Notes under the pieces: model-generated | Database searches by the model: none | The model's input: the letters and a program-made list of their open reading frames with translations, nothing else | Told to the model about the DNA's origin: nothing | Translations under genes and position numbers: made by a program | In this document: in pieces, positions 7,801 through 16,648 of the stretch | Numbering within the stretch: the stretch's first letter is position 1 | Layout of the letters: every line of letters starts with the position of its first letter | NCBI GenBank assembly: GCA_964575185.1 | Contig: CAZNPW010000052.1 | Coordinates: 1 to 18,560 of the forward strand | DNA from: CAZNPW01 sp964575185 | GTDB lineage: Bacteria > Pseudomonadota > Alphaproteobacteria > Rhodobacterales > Rhodobacteraceae | Reading direction: 5' to 3' | Length of the DNA stretch: 18,560 nucleotides

Positions 7801-9442
7801 GACGGCCGAGGTCGTCATCGTGGGCAGCGGCTCGGGCGGCTCGGCGATGGCCTTCCGGCTCGCGCAGGCGGGCGTCGGGGTGATCGTGGTCGAGGCCGGG
7901 GGGTCCGACATCGGCCCCTTCATCCAGATGCCCGCCGCGCTGTCCTTCCCGATGAACATGGCGCGCTACGACTGGGGCCTGCGGACGGAACCCGAGCCGC
8001 ACCTCGGCGGCCGCAGCCTCGCCACCCCGCGCGGCAAGGTCATCGGCGGGTCGTCCAGCATCAACGGCATGGTCTACGTCCGCGGCCACGCGCGCGACTT
8101 CGACACCTGGGCCGAGATGGGCGCGGCCGGCTGGGGCTATGCCGACGTGCTGCCCTACTTCCGCCGGATGGAGACGTCGCACGGCGCGCGGTCCGCATAC
8201 CGCGGCACCGACGGCCCCCTGCACGTCACCCGCGGCCCGCGCAGGAATCCGCTCTTCGACGCCTTCATCCAGGCGGGCGCGCAGGCGGGCTACCCGGTGA
8301 CCGCCGACTACAACGGCGCGCAGCAGGAAGGCTTCGGCGCGATGGAGGCGACGATCTGGAAGGGCCGCCGCTGGTCCGTCGCCCATGCCTACCTGCGCCC
8401 GGCGCTGAAGACGGGCCGCGTCCGGCTGATCCACGCCACCGCCCGCCGGGTGGTCTTCGACGGGCCCCGCGCCACGGGGGTCGAGGTCGACCGCGACGGC
8501 CAGACCGAGGTGATCGGCGCGGGGCAGGTGGTGCTCGCCGCCAGCGCGATCAACACGCCGAAGCTTCTGATGCTGTCGGGGATCGGGCCGGGCGACCACC
8601 TGCAAGGCCACGGCATCCCCGTCCTCGCCGCGCGCGAAGGCGTCGGCGGCAACCTGCAGGACCATCTCGAGGTCTACGTCCAGTTCGCCGCGCGCCAGCC
8701 GGTGACGCTCTACCGCTACTGGAACCTCTGGGGCAAGGGCCTGATCGGGGCGCAGTGGCTGCTCAGCCGCCGCGGCCTCGGCGCGTCGAACCAGTTCGAG
8801 GCCTGCGGCTTCATCCGCTCCGCCCCCGGGATCGACTACCCCGACATCCAGTTCCACTTCCTGCCGATCGCCGTGCGCTACGACGGCCGGTCGGTGCCGC
8901 AGGGCCATGGCTTCCAGGCCCATGTCGGCCCGATGCGGTCGAAGTCGCGCGGCACGGTGCGGCTGCGGTCGGCCCAGCCCGGGGCGGCCCCGCTGATCCG
9001 CTTCAACTACATGAGCCACCCCGACGACTGGACCGAGTTCCGCACCGCCATCCGCCTGACGCGCGAAATCTTCGCGCAGGCACCGATGCAGCCCTTCGTG
9101 AAGTCCGAACTCCAGCCGGGCGCGGCCCTGCAGACCGATGCGCAGATCGACGCCTTCATCCGCGACCACGCCGAAAGCGCCTACCACCCCTGCGGCACCG
9201 CGCGAATGGGCGCGGCCTCCGACCCGCTCGCCGTGGTCGACCCGGAGGGCCGGGTGATCGGCACCGAAGGCCTGCGCGTCGCCGACACCAGCATCTTTCC
9301 CCAGGTCACCAACGGCAACCTGAACGCCCCCGCGATCATGACGGGCGAGAAGATGGCCGATCACCTGCTCGGCCGCGCACCGCTCGCGCCCATGAACCTG
9401 CCGCCGGTCATGGCCGACGACTGGCGGGTGGCACAGCGGTAG
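7787..9442 (+). CDS. betA: Choline dehydrogenase (GMC flavoprotein)
   Basis: FAD-dependent GMC oxidoreductase, usually membrane-associated, oxidising choline to betaine aldehyde. 551 residues, normal for BetA. FAD-binding motif GSGSGGSAMAFRLAQAG is at residues 13-29. GGSSSINGMVYVRGHARDFD is the first GMC signature. The catalytic His467 lies in AYHPCGTARMG (E. coli BetA H473). NGNLNAPAIMTGEKMAD closes the FAD domain. BetA-specific blocks such as LQDHLEVYVQF, GASNQFEACGFIRS, IQFHFLPIAVRYDG and FNYMSHPDDWTEFR match E. coli BetA closely, separating it from other GMC alcohol dehydrogenases. Start ATG 7787 lies inside the end of betB (14-bp overlap) with no clear ribosome binding site, so translation is probably coupled. 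Confidence 0.95.
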   Translation: MRPTETAEVVIVGSGSGGSAMAFRLAQAGVGVIVVEAGGSDIGPFIQMPAALSFPMNMARYDWGLRTEPEPHLGGRSLATPRGKVIGGSSSINGMVYVRGHARDFDTWAEMGAAGWGYADVLPYFRRMETSHGARSAYRGTDGPLHVTRGPRRNPLFDAFIQAGAQAGYPVTADYNGAQQEGFGAMEATIWKGRRWSVAHAYLRPALKTGRVRLIHATARRVVFDGPRATGVEVDRDGQTEVIGAGQVVLAASAINTPKLLMLSGIGPGDHLQGHGIPVLAAREGVGGNLQDHLEVYVQFAARQPVTLYRYWNLWGKGLIGAQWLLSRRGLGASNQFEACGFIRSAPGIDYPDIQFHFLPIAVRYDGRSVPQGHGFQAHVGPMRSKSRGTVRLRSAQPGAAPLIRFNYMSHPDDWTEFRTAIRLTREIFAQAPMQPFVKSELQPGAALQTDAQIDAFIRDHAESAYHPCGTARMGAASDPLAVVDPEGRVIGTEGLRVADTSIFPQVTNGNLNAPAIMTGEKMADHLLGRAPLAPMNLPPVMADDWRVAQR

Positions 9443-9530
9443 GCGCGGCACGTTCTCCTCGCCCGGTCCGCGTCGTTAACCTTCGTGAAGATTTCCCTTG
9501 TCTTGCCACGATCCTGTGGTGGGATGCGGC

Positions 9531-10229
9531 ATGGGCAGGATCATCCCCTTCCGTCGCCGCCGGTCCCCGCGCGTCCCGCTCGCCATCCTGGCGCTCGCGG
9601 CGCTGGCATCCGTGGTCCTGCCCGATCGCAATGCGCGGGCCGACACCGGCGCCGCGGTGCGCGTCGTCGACGACGGCGACACGCTGTGGCTGGGGGAGGA
9701 GAAGATCCGCATCTTCGGCATCGACGCGCCGGAACTCGACCAGACCTGCGGCACGGGGCGGACGGCCTGGGACTGCGGCCGCTGGTCGGCCGATGTCTTG
9801 CGCAGCGCCGTCGCGCCCGGCATCACCTGCGAGGGCCGCGACCGCGACCGCTACGGCCGGCTTCTCGCCACCTGCACGGCCGACGGCCGGGACCTCGGCG
9901 AGGCGATGGTCGCCGCCGGCGCGGCGACGGCCTACGTGCGGTATTCGGACGCCTACAGCGACATCGAGGCCTTCGCCCGCGCCAAGGAGGCGGGCATCTG
10001 GGCCGGCCCGATGCAGGAGCCCGAGGCCTTCCGCCGCGCCGCCCCCCGGGCGCAGGCGGCCGCGGGCGGCTGCACCATCAAGGGCAACATCACCGCCAAC
10101 GGCCGCATCTACCACGTGCCGGGGCAGGAGAACTACGACAAGACCCGCATCGACCCGCGGCGCGGCGAGGCCTGGTTCTGTTCGGCGGCCGAGGCCGAGG
10201 CCGCCGGTTTCCGCGCCGCGCGGCGGTAG
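9531..10229 (+). CDS. Secreted staphylococcal-nuclease-like (SNase) protein
   Basis: Thermonuclease-family protein of 232 residues. The N-terminus (MGRIIPFRRRR followed by a hydrophobic run to ARADT near residue 37) is a signal peptide or anchor. The SNase/OB-fold domain follows, with the key residues of the Staphylococcus enzyme all recognisable: D50 in DDGDT (D21), R60 (R35), D65 and E68 in GIDAPE (D40, E43), and R110 in RYGR (R87). It is therefore probably an active calcium-dependent phosphodiesterase outside the cytoplasm. The C-terminal part of about 55 residues (GCTIKGNI...IYHVPGQENYDKTRI...WFCSAAEAEAAGFRAARR) is a separate Cys-containing module seen in related proteins. ATG 9531 is preceded by GGTGGGA; in-frame GTG 9516/9519 and TTG 9498 are possible starts. 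It stands alone in its own unit. Confidence 0.9.
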   Translation: MGRIIPFRRRRSPRVPLAILALAALASVVLPDRNARADTGAAVRVVDDGDTLWLGEEKIRIFGIDAPELDQTCGTGRTAWDCGRWSADVLRSAVAPGITCEGRDRDRYGRLLATCTADGRDLGEAMVAAGAATAYVRYSDAYSDIEAFARAKEAGIWAGPMQEPEAFRRAAPRAQAAAGGCTIKGNITANGRIYHVPGQENYDKTRIDPRRGEAWFCSAAEAEAAGFRAARR

Positions 10230-10274
10230 CCGGATCCTTGGAAGGATCCGGACCGGAACCTTCCAAGGTTCCGG
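10230..10274. repeat. Twin palindrome with complementary loops
   Basis: Two perfect 22-nt palindromes in tandem, one base apart: CCGGATCCTT-GG-AAGGATCCGG (10230-10251) and CCGGAACCTT-CC-AAGGTTCCGG (10253-10274). Their centres, TTGGAA and TTCCAA, are complementary, and the whole 45-nt block is also one inverted repeat (20 of 22 positions). It begins right after the nuclease stop and ends 9 bp before the stop of the convergent MFS gene, so a bidirectional terminator is the simplest role. There is no T-run on either strand. Confidence 0.85.
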
Positions 10275-10283
10275 GGCCCGCGG

Positions 10284-11477
10284 TCAGGCCGCGCCCACCG
10301 CCCGGGCCCTCACCCACATCGCGGCCAGGATCGACAGGGCCGAGGTCACCAGCATCAGCGCCACCAGCGGCAGCGCCGTCCCCCCGCCCTCCAGCAGCCA
10401 GCCGCCGAGCTGGCTGACCGCCGCGCCGCCGCCGATGGTGATCGCCCCGCCCAGGCCCGCCGCCGACCCCGCAAGCTCCGGCCGCACCGACAGCATCCCC
10501 GCGTTGGCCGACGGCAGCAACAGCCCGTTGCCGACCCCCACGAAGACCTGCAACCCGAAAAACGCCGCCGCCGGTGCCGCCTCCAGCACCTCCATCGCGA
10601 ACAGCGCCGCCAGCCCCGCCGTCGCCACCAGCGCGCCCGCCATCATCATCCGGTTGATCCCGACCCGCGCGGCATACCGCCCCGACAGCCCGTTGCCGAC
10701 CAGATACCCCACCGCCGGGGCCGCGAACCAGGCTCCGAGGCCCGCGGGGCTGAGGCCGTGCACCTTCGTGCCCACGTAGGGCGCGCCGCCGAGGAAGGCG
10801 AAGAACGCCGCCGACGCGCTCGCCGCCGCCAGCACGTAGCCCCAGAAGCGCTGCGACCGGAAGAGCTGCGGATAGGCCCGGAACTGCGCCGCGAAGCTGA
10901 CGCTGCGCGCCCGCGCGGTCTCGCCCAGGTCGGCCCAGACCAGCCAGCCCACGGCGAGGCCCCCCGCCGCGAGCATCCAGAACGACGCCCGCCAGCCGAA
11001 AACCTGCTCCAGCGCGCCGCCGATCACCGGGCCGATCATCGGCACCACCGACATCCCCATCGTGACCCAGCCGATCATCGCCGCCGCCTGGTCGGTCGGC
11101 ACCATGTCGCGCACGACGGCCCGGCTGACGGCAAAGCCGCTCGCCACCGCCGCCTGCACCATGCGGCAGGCGAAGAACACCTCGAAGGTCGGCGCCGCGA
11201 GCGCCCCCAGCGTCGCGGCCACGAACACCCCCAGCGCCCCCAGCATCACCGGACGCCGCCCGAACCGGTCCGACAGCGGCCCGATCAGGATCTGGATCGC
11301 CGCCGTCATCGCCAGATAGCCGCTGACCGTCAGCTGCGCCGCCGCGTAGGGCACGCCGAAATGCGCCGCGATGGCGGGCAACGACGGCAGGAACACGTTC
11401 AAGGACAGCGCGGCGAGGCCGGCGATCAGGATCAGCGTGGCGATGCGCGGGGGGGAGGAGCGGTCGAGAAAGGCCAT
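10284..11477 (-). CDS. MFS multidrug exporter, Bcr/CflA type
   Basis: Major-facilitator drug:proton antiporter of about 397 residues with roughly 12 hydrophobic segments in the inner membrane. Family features are the first helix ending LNVFLPSLPAIAAHFGV, motif A GPLSDRFGRRPVM between TM2 and TM3, RMVQAAVASG...AVVRDM in TM4-5, and the motif-C-like VPMIGPVIGGAL. Together these fit the Bcr/CflA subfamily (bicyclomycin, chloramphenicol or other export); the substrate cannot be read from sequence. I chose ATG 11477 (MAFLDRSSPPRIATLIL), which gives the usual length; a longer frame upstream to 11576 adds a basic, Pro/Gly-rich stretch unlike the family. No good ribosome binding site is visible. It is divergent from pccB; no functional link is apparent. 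Confidence 0.88.
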   Translation of the reverse strand: MAFLDRSSPPRIATLILIAGLAALSLNVFLPSLPAIAAHFGVPYAAAQLTVSGYLAMTAAIQILIGPLSDRFGRRPVMLGALGVFVAATLGALAAPTFEVFFACRMVQAAVASGFAVSRAVVRDMVPTDQAAAMIGWVTMGMSVVPMIGPVIGGALEQVFGWRASFWMLAAGGLAVGWLVWADLGETARARSVSFAAQFRAYPQLFRSQRFWGYVLAAASASAAFFAFLGGAPYVGTKVHGLSPAGLGAWFAAPAVGYLVGNGLSGRYAARVGINRMMMAGALVATAGLAALFAMEVLEAAPAAAFFGLQVFVGVGNGLLLPSANAGMLSVRPELAGSAAGLGGAITIGGGAAVSQLGGWLLEGGGTALPLVALMLVTSALSILAAMWVRARAVGAA

Positions 11478-11495
11478 GGGGGCGGGGCTACGCCG

Positions 11496-11509
11496 CAAGC
11501 CCGGGCTTG
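11496..11509. promoter_or_regulatory. 14-bp perfect palindrome upstream of the MFS gene
   Basis: CAAGCCCGGGCTTG is a perfect palindrome, 18 bp upstream of the MFS start and about 100 bp upstream of pccB. Its position would suit an operator for the exporter. In DNA this rich in GC such palindromes occur by chance more often, so this is tentative. Confidence 0.28.
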
Positions 11510-11560
11510 TCCACCCGCCGGCCGCACGGGCCCGCCCCGCCTTCCGCCCGCGAAACCCGT

Positions 11561-11588
11561 TTGACCGGGGGCGCAATCCCGTTACCTT
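11561..11588 (+). promoter_or_regulatory. Possible pccB promoter
   Basis: TTGACC (11561-11566), a 16-nt spacer and TACCTT (11583-11588) match the sigma-70 hexamers at 5/6 and 3/6. The site lies just ahead of pccB and would leave a leader of about 17 nt that includes the ribosome binding site. The -35 is convincing, the -10 weak. No TTTGCAAA-type site, the motif I recall for the propionyl-CoA regulator PccR, is present here. Confidence 0.42.
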
Positions 11589-11611
11589 CCGGCCGGACGA
11601 GGGGGACGCGC

Positions 11612-13144
11612 ATGAAGGACATCCTGGCCGAGCTCGACGCGCGCCGCCGCGTCGCCCGCCTCGGCGGCGGGCAGGCGCGGATCGACGCGCAGCACGGCAA
11701 GGGCAAGCTCACCGCCCGCGAGCGCGTCGAACTCCTGCTCGACGAAGGCTCGTTCGAGGAGTTCGACATGTTCGTGCAGCACCGCTGCGCGGACTTCGGG
11801 ATGGAAGCGCACCGCCACCCCGGCGACGGCGTGGTCACCGGCTGGGGCACGATCAACGGCCGCCAGGTCTATGTCTTTTCGCAGGACTTCACCGTGCTCG
11901 GCGGGTCCGTGTCGGAAACCCACGGCGCGAAGATCTGCAAGATCATGGACATGGCGATCCAGAACGGCGCGCCGGTGATCGGGATCAACGACAGCGGCGG
12001 GGCGCGGATCCAGGAGGGGGTCGCCTCGCTCGCCGCCTACGGCGAGGTCTTCCAGCGCAACATCATGGCCTCGGGCGTGGTGCCGCAGATCAGCCTGATC
12101 ATGGGCCCCTGCGCCGGTGGAGCCGTCTACTCCCCGGCGATGACCGACTTCATCTTCATGGTCAAGGACACGTCCTACATGTTCGTGACCGGCCCCGACG
12201 TGGTGAAGACGGTGACGAACGAGGTCGTGACGGCCGAGGAACTCGGCGGGTCCGCGACGCACACCCGCAAGTCCTCGGTCGCCGACGGGGCCTACGACAA
12301 CGACGTCGAACTCCTCGCCGAGACCCGTCGGCTGTTCGACTTCCTGCCGCTCAGCAACCGCGACCGCGCCCCCGTCCGCCCCTTCTTCGACGACCCCGGC
12401 CGGCTCGAGCCGTCGCTCGACACGCTCGTCCCCGACACCCCCAACCAGCCCTACGACATGAAGGAGCTGATCCTGAAGACCGCCGACGAAGGCGACTTCT
12501 TCGAGATCCAGGCCGCCTTCGCGGCCAACATCATCACCGGCTTCATCCGCATCGAGGGGCGGACGATCGGCGTGGTGGCCAACCAGCCCATGGTCCTCGC
12601 GGGCTGCCTCGACATCGACGCCAGCCGCAAGGCCGCCCGCTTCGTGCGCTTCTGCGACGCCTTCGAGATCCCGATCCTGACCTTCGTCGACGTGCCGGGC
12701 TTCCTGCCCGGGACGGGGCAGGAATACGCGGGCGTCATCAAGCACGGGGCGAAGCTCTTGTTCGCCTACGGCGAGGCGACGGTGCCCAAGGTCACCGTCA
12801 TCACGCGGAAAACCTACGGCGGGGCCTACGTCGTGATGTCCTCGAAACACCTGCGCGGCGACATCAGCTATGCCTGGCCCACCGCCGAGGTCGCGGTCAT
12901 GGGCGCCAGGGGTGCGGTGGAAATCCTGTATCGCAGCGAGCTCGGCGACGCCGAAAAGGTCGCCGCCCGCGTCCGGGATTACGAGGACCGCTTCGCCAAC
13001 CCCTTCGTCGCCGCCGAAAAGGGCTTCATCGACGAGGTCATCATGCCCCAGTCCACCCGCCGCCGGGTGGCCCGCGCCTTCGCGAGCCTGCGCGGCAAGC
13101 GCCAGACGAACCCGTGGAAAAAGCACGACAACATCCCGCTCTGA
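11612..13144 (+). CDS. pccB: Propionyl-CoA carboxylase beta subunit
   Basis: Carboxyltransferase subunit, 510 residues, which moves CO2 from carboxybiotin on PccA to propionyl-CoA to give (S)-methylmalonyl-CoA; the holoenzyme is alpha6-beta6. It has two crotonase-like halves. Acyl-CoA and biotin site motifs are NDSGGARIQEGVASLAAYGEVFQRN and GPCAGGAVYSPAMTDF in the N-half, and PGFLPGTGQEYAGVIKHGAKLLFAYGEATVPK and RKTYGGAYVVMSSKHL in the C-half. The ending NPWKKHDNIPL is the classic PccB C-terminus. ATG 11612 is preceded by GAGGGGG and gives MKDILAELDARR; the longer frame from 11507 is not supported. Residue 407 is Val where human PCCB has Asp (GGAYDVM). It is followed 1 bp later by a small conserved-looking gene. 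Confidence 0.96.
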   Translation: MKDILAELDARRRVARLGGGQARIDAQHGKGKLTARERVELLLDEGSFEEFDMFVQHRCADFGMEAHRHPGDGVVTGWGTINGRQVYVFSQDFTVLGGSVSETHGAKICKIMDMAIQNGAPVIGINDSGGARIQEGVASLAAYGEVFQRNIMASGVVPQISLIMGPCAGGAVYSPAMTDFIFMVKDTSYMFVTGPDVVKTVTNEVVTAEELGGSATHTRKSSVADGAYDNDVELLAETRRLFDFLPLSNRDRAPVRPFFDDPGRLEPSLDTLVPDTPNQPYDMKELILKTADEGDFFEIQAAFAANIITGFIRIEGRTIGVVANQPMVLAGCLDIDASRKAARFVRFCDAFEIPILTFVDVPGFLPGTGQEYAGVIKHGAKLLFAYGEATVPKVTVITRKTYGGAYVVMSSKHLRGDISYAWPTAEVAVMGARGAVEILYRSELGDAEKVAARVRDYEDRFANPFVAAEKGFIDEVIMPQSTRRRVARAFASLRGKRQTNPWKKHDNIPL

Positions 13145-13145
13145 C

Positions 13146-13481
13146 ATGGAAGACCTGATCCCCGTCCCCTCCGGCCAGACCGTCACGCTGCTCGACGTGG
13201 TGCTCGACGCGCCCGGCCCCGCCGGCCCCGTCGCGCGCTTCCGCTTCCTCGCGCCCGGCATCGGCGACGGCAGCGTCGCCTTCGAGGCCGCGGTCGCCGA
13301 CATGCAGGCGCTGTGCCGCACCTACGCGATGCCGCGCGTCGCAGGCACGGTCCCGCAGCCCACGCAGATCATCATCTCGCTGTCCGCCGCGCCCGTGGCC
13401 TTCGGCGCGCCGACCGGCACGGTGCAGTATTTCGAGGCCTACCGGATCGCGGGCGACACCTGCATCTGGGAGGCTTTCTGA
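13146..13481 (+). CDS. Small conserved protein after pccB (DUF6497-like)
   Basis: 111 residues, beginning MEDLIPVPSGQTVTLLDVVLD and ending AYRIAGDTCIWEAF. It begins 1 bp after the pccB stop, so it is co-transcribed and probably translationally linked. From memory it resembles a short Rhodobacterales family (DUF6497) that sits near pccB; that match is recollection, not a search. As called here there is no signal peptide and no membrane segment, although relatives may have longer, exported forms. It has two Cys residues (ALCRTY, DTCIW). The function is unknown. A tie to propionyl-CoA metabolism is suggested only by position. I chose ATG 13146; the open frame extending upstream overlaps pccB and has no coding look. 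Confidence 0.72.
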   Translation: MEDLIPVPSGQTVTLLDVVLDAPGPAGPVARFRFLAPGIGDGSVAFEAAVADMQALCRTYAMPRVAGTVPQPTQIIISLSAAPVAFGAPTGTVQYFEAYRIAGDTCIWEAF

Positions 13482-13518
13482 TGCGCCCGCAAGATGTTGT
13501 GCCATGCGCGCGCCGCCT

Positions 13519-13536
13519 ACCGCCGGTTGCGGCGGT
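13519..13536 (+). terminator. Short hairpin downstream of the DUF6497-like gene
   Basis: ACCGCC-GGTTGC-GGCGGT is a perfect 6-bp stem with a 6-nt loop, 38 bp after the stop of the preceding gene. No T-run follows, so termination is uncertain. The rest of the 196-bp spacer (13482-13677) holds no convincing gene. A weak dyad, ACACC-CC-GGTGT, is centred near 13567. Confidence 0.28.
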
Positions 13537-13677
13537 GCGGCCACAGAGCGGCGGTTTGGCCACACCCCGGTGTCCTTTCCGCCGCCCGTCCGCTATCGTC
13601 GGAACAGGTCGGCTCCGTCCGGCCTTTACCTCGGCAGGTCCTGCGGCATGCAGGCCCGAAGAACCATGGAGTAGAGG

Positions 13678-13821
13678 ATGTCGACGCGCACCCGTATCGT
13701 TCTTGCCCTGGGCCTGGTCGCCTTCACGGCGGCCTGCGCCCCCCAGCCCACCGAAACCGTCGTCCTGGACGAAGCCGTCGTCACGGTGGAGCCCACCTAC
13801 AGCGGCAAGTACGGCAACTGA
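13678..13821 (+). CDS. 47-residue lipoprotein of unknown function
   Basis: A very short gene that is easy to miss. It encodes 47 residues starting MSTRTRIVLALGLVAFTAAC: two basic residues, a hydrophobic run and a lipobox TAAC with the lipid-modified Cys at position 20. The mature part is only 28 residues, acidic and Pro/Val/Thr-rich, ending TYSGKYGN. A strong ribosome binding site GGAG lies 6 nt before the ATG. The complete lipoprotein signal, the ribosome binding site and a stop well before the next gene make it credible despite its length. It should be anchored in the inner or outer membrane; the +2 residue is Ala, so outer-membrane sorting by the usual rule is allowed. I recall similar tiny lipoproteins near pccB/pccA in Rhodobacteraceae. 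Function unknown. Confidence 0.78.
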   Translation: MSTRTRIVLALGLVAFTAACAPQPTETVVLDEAVVTVEPTYSGKYGN

Positions 13822-13881
13822 CTTGCGGGCGGCAGCCGGGGGACTCCGGCTGCCCGTTCCCCCCCGCGGCCGGTGCCCGCC

Positions 13882-14250
13882 ATGCTGAAGCACCGCGGCT
13901 TTCCCGGCCGCCTTCCGGGATCGGATTTCCAGTTCGTCATCCGCCACGCCAACGACAAGGGCGCGACCCGGATCATCCGCCGCGAACGCTTCGCCGACCG
14001 CAAGCCCGCCGACCGCCGCGCCGACGAAGCCTTCCTGGCAGCCCTTCTGGCCCGGTTCGGCGCAGAGCCCTTCCCGCGCGGCAACCTCGACGCGGGCCGC
14101 CTCTCCTGGCTCTTCGGGCGCGAGGTGGTCGCGGCCGAAGACCCCTTCGATCCCGAAAGCTACGCGGCGATGCTGAAGCTCGACCTGCGGCGCGCCCGCG
14201 CGACCTTCCCGCAGCTTTTCCCCGGCGCCGACCCGGAGGAGGAGGCGTGA
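13882..14250 (+). CDS. 122-residue cytoplasmic protein of unknown function
   Basis: Starts MLKHRGFPGRLPGSDFQF and is rich in Arg, Ala and Phe, with basic and acidic patches (RIIRRERFADRKPADRRADEAF) and a C-terminal GADPEEEA. No signal peptide, membrane segment or known catalytic motif is visible, so it is probably a soluble cytoplasmic protein. Features that could serve as family markers are PGSDFQFVIRH near the start and FPRGNLDAGRLSWLFGREV in the middle. I recall unnamed proteins of this kind in the pccB-pccA interval of Rhodobacterales but cannot name a family. The start is ATG 13882; an in-frame GTG at 13873 is possible and neither has a strong ribosome binding site. It lies 60 bp after the 47-residue lipoprotein gene. 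Confidence 0.75.
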   Translation: MLKHRGFPGRLPGSDFQFVIRHANDKGATRIIRRERFADRKPADRRADEAFLAALLARFGAEPFPRGNLDAGRLSWLFGREVVAAEDPFDPESYAAMLKLDLRRARATFPQLFPGADPEEEA

Positions 14251-14254
14251 CCGA

Positions 14255-14272
14255 TCGGCAAGGGCCTGCCGA
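14255..14272 (+). terminator. Short hairpin after the 122-residue gene
   Basis: TCGGCA-AGGGCC-TGCCGA forms a perfect 6-bp stem starting 4 bp after the stop codon. A further outer pairing of ACCGATC (14250-14256) with GATCGGT (14282-14288) is an alternative fold. There is no T-run, so it is a weak terminator candidate. The rest of 14251-14362 shows no gene. Confidence 0.28.
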
Positions 14273-14362
14273 CGGATCACGGATCGGTGTCCGCCTCTTC
14301 CGTAATCGCGCCGGTTCTGTAGGATCGGCGGCCATAACAACAGCACGCAGAGGCGAAGCAGA

Positions 14363-14575
14363 ATGCAATCGAACGTCATCCTCATGGGCCTTGCGGGCGT
14401 GGTCCTGTCGGCCTGCATGCAGACGCCCGTCGAACGCGGCGTCGGCGGGGCCATCGCCGGGGCCGCGCTGGCCGACGCGATGGACGAGAACATGGTCGCC
14501 GGGGCCGCGCTCGGCGCGCTGGGCGGGGCGGCCACCTGCGGCATCCGGGGCCTGCCGCCCTGCCGTTCCTACTGA
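14363..14575 (+). CDS. 70-residue glycine-zipper lipoprotein
   Basis: Signal MQSNVILMGLAGVVLSAC carries a lipobox LSAC with the modified Cys at residue 18. The mature 52-odd residues contain a glycine-zipper-like stretch (RGVGGAIAGAALADAM, then VAGAALGALGGAATCG) that could insert into or pack against a membrane, as in other small glycine-zipper outer-membrane lipoproteins. Two more Cys (ATCG, PPCRSY) near the C-terminus could form a disulfide. Start ATG 14363 follows a GAGGCGAAG stretch serving as a weak ribosome binding site. A strong hairpin follows 24 bp after the stop. It is the last of four small genes between pccB and pccA. Function unknown; a structural or stress role in the envelope is the usual guess for such proteins. 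Confidence 0.78.
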   Translation: MQSNVILMGLAGVVLSACMQTPVERGVGGAIAGAALADAMDENMVAGAALGALGGAATCGIRGLPPCRSY

Positions 14576-14599
14576 CCTGACCGCCACCAGGCGGGCATC

Positions 14600-14632
14600 G
14601 GGCCGCGGCGGGGCAACCCGTCGCGGCCCTTT
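14600..14632 (+). terminator. Strong hairpin with GCAA tetraloop just before pccA
   Basis: A 13-bp stem (14600-14612 with 14617-14629), one pair being G-U, is closed by the stable tetraloop GCAA and followed by TTT at 14630-14632. This is the best intrinsic-terminator candidate in the window. It lies 24 bp after the lipoprotein stop and ends 18 bp before the pccA ATG. Confidence 0.72.
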
Positions 14633-14650
14633 CGCGTCCCGGGGGTGCCG

Positions 14651-16644
<1,994 letters not shown>

Positions 16645-16648
<4 letters not shown>

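Noticed and set aside
6322..7959. 545-codon minus-strand open frame antisense to betB
   Set aside because: Same reason: no recognisable domain and a certain gene on the other strand.
7754..9451. 565-codon minus-strand open frame antisense to betA
   Set aside because: Composition is that of a GC-rich shadow frame, while betA aligns along its whole length with known BetA.
9478..9493. TTAACC followed by GTGAAG as a CtrA site upstream of the nuclease
   Set aside because: Only the first half fits TTAA-N7-TTAA; the second half does not.
13481..13888. Open frame from the ATG overlapping the stop of the 111-residue gene
   Set aside because: The translation (MRPQDVVPCARRLPP...) is Arg/Pro-rich with no motif, and it overlaps the lipoprotein gene, which has a lipobox and ribosome binding site.
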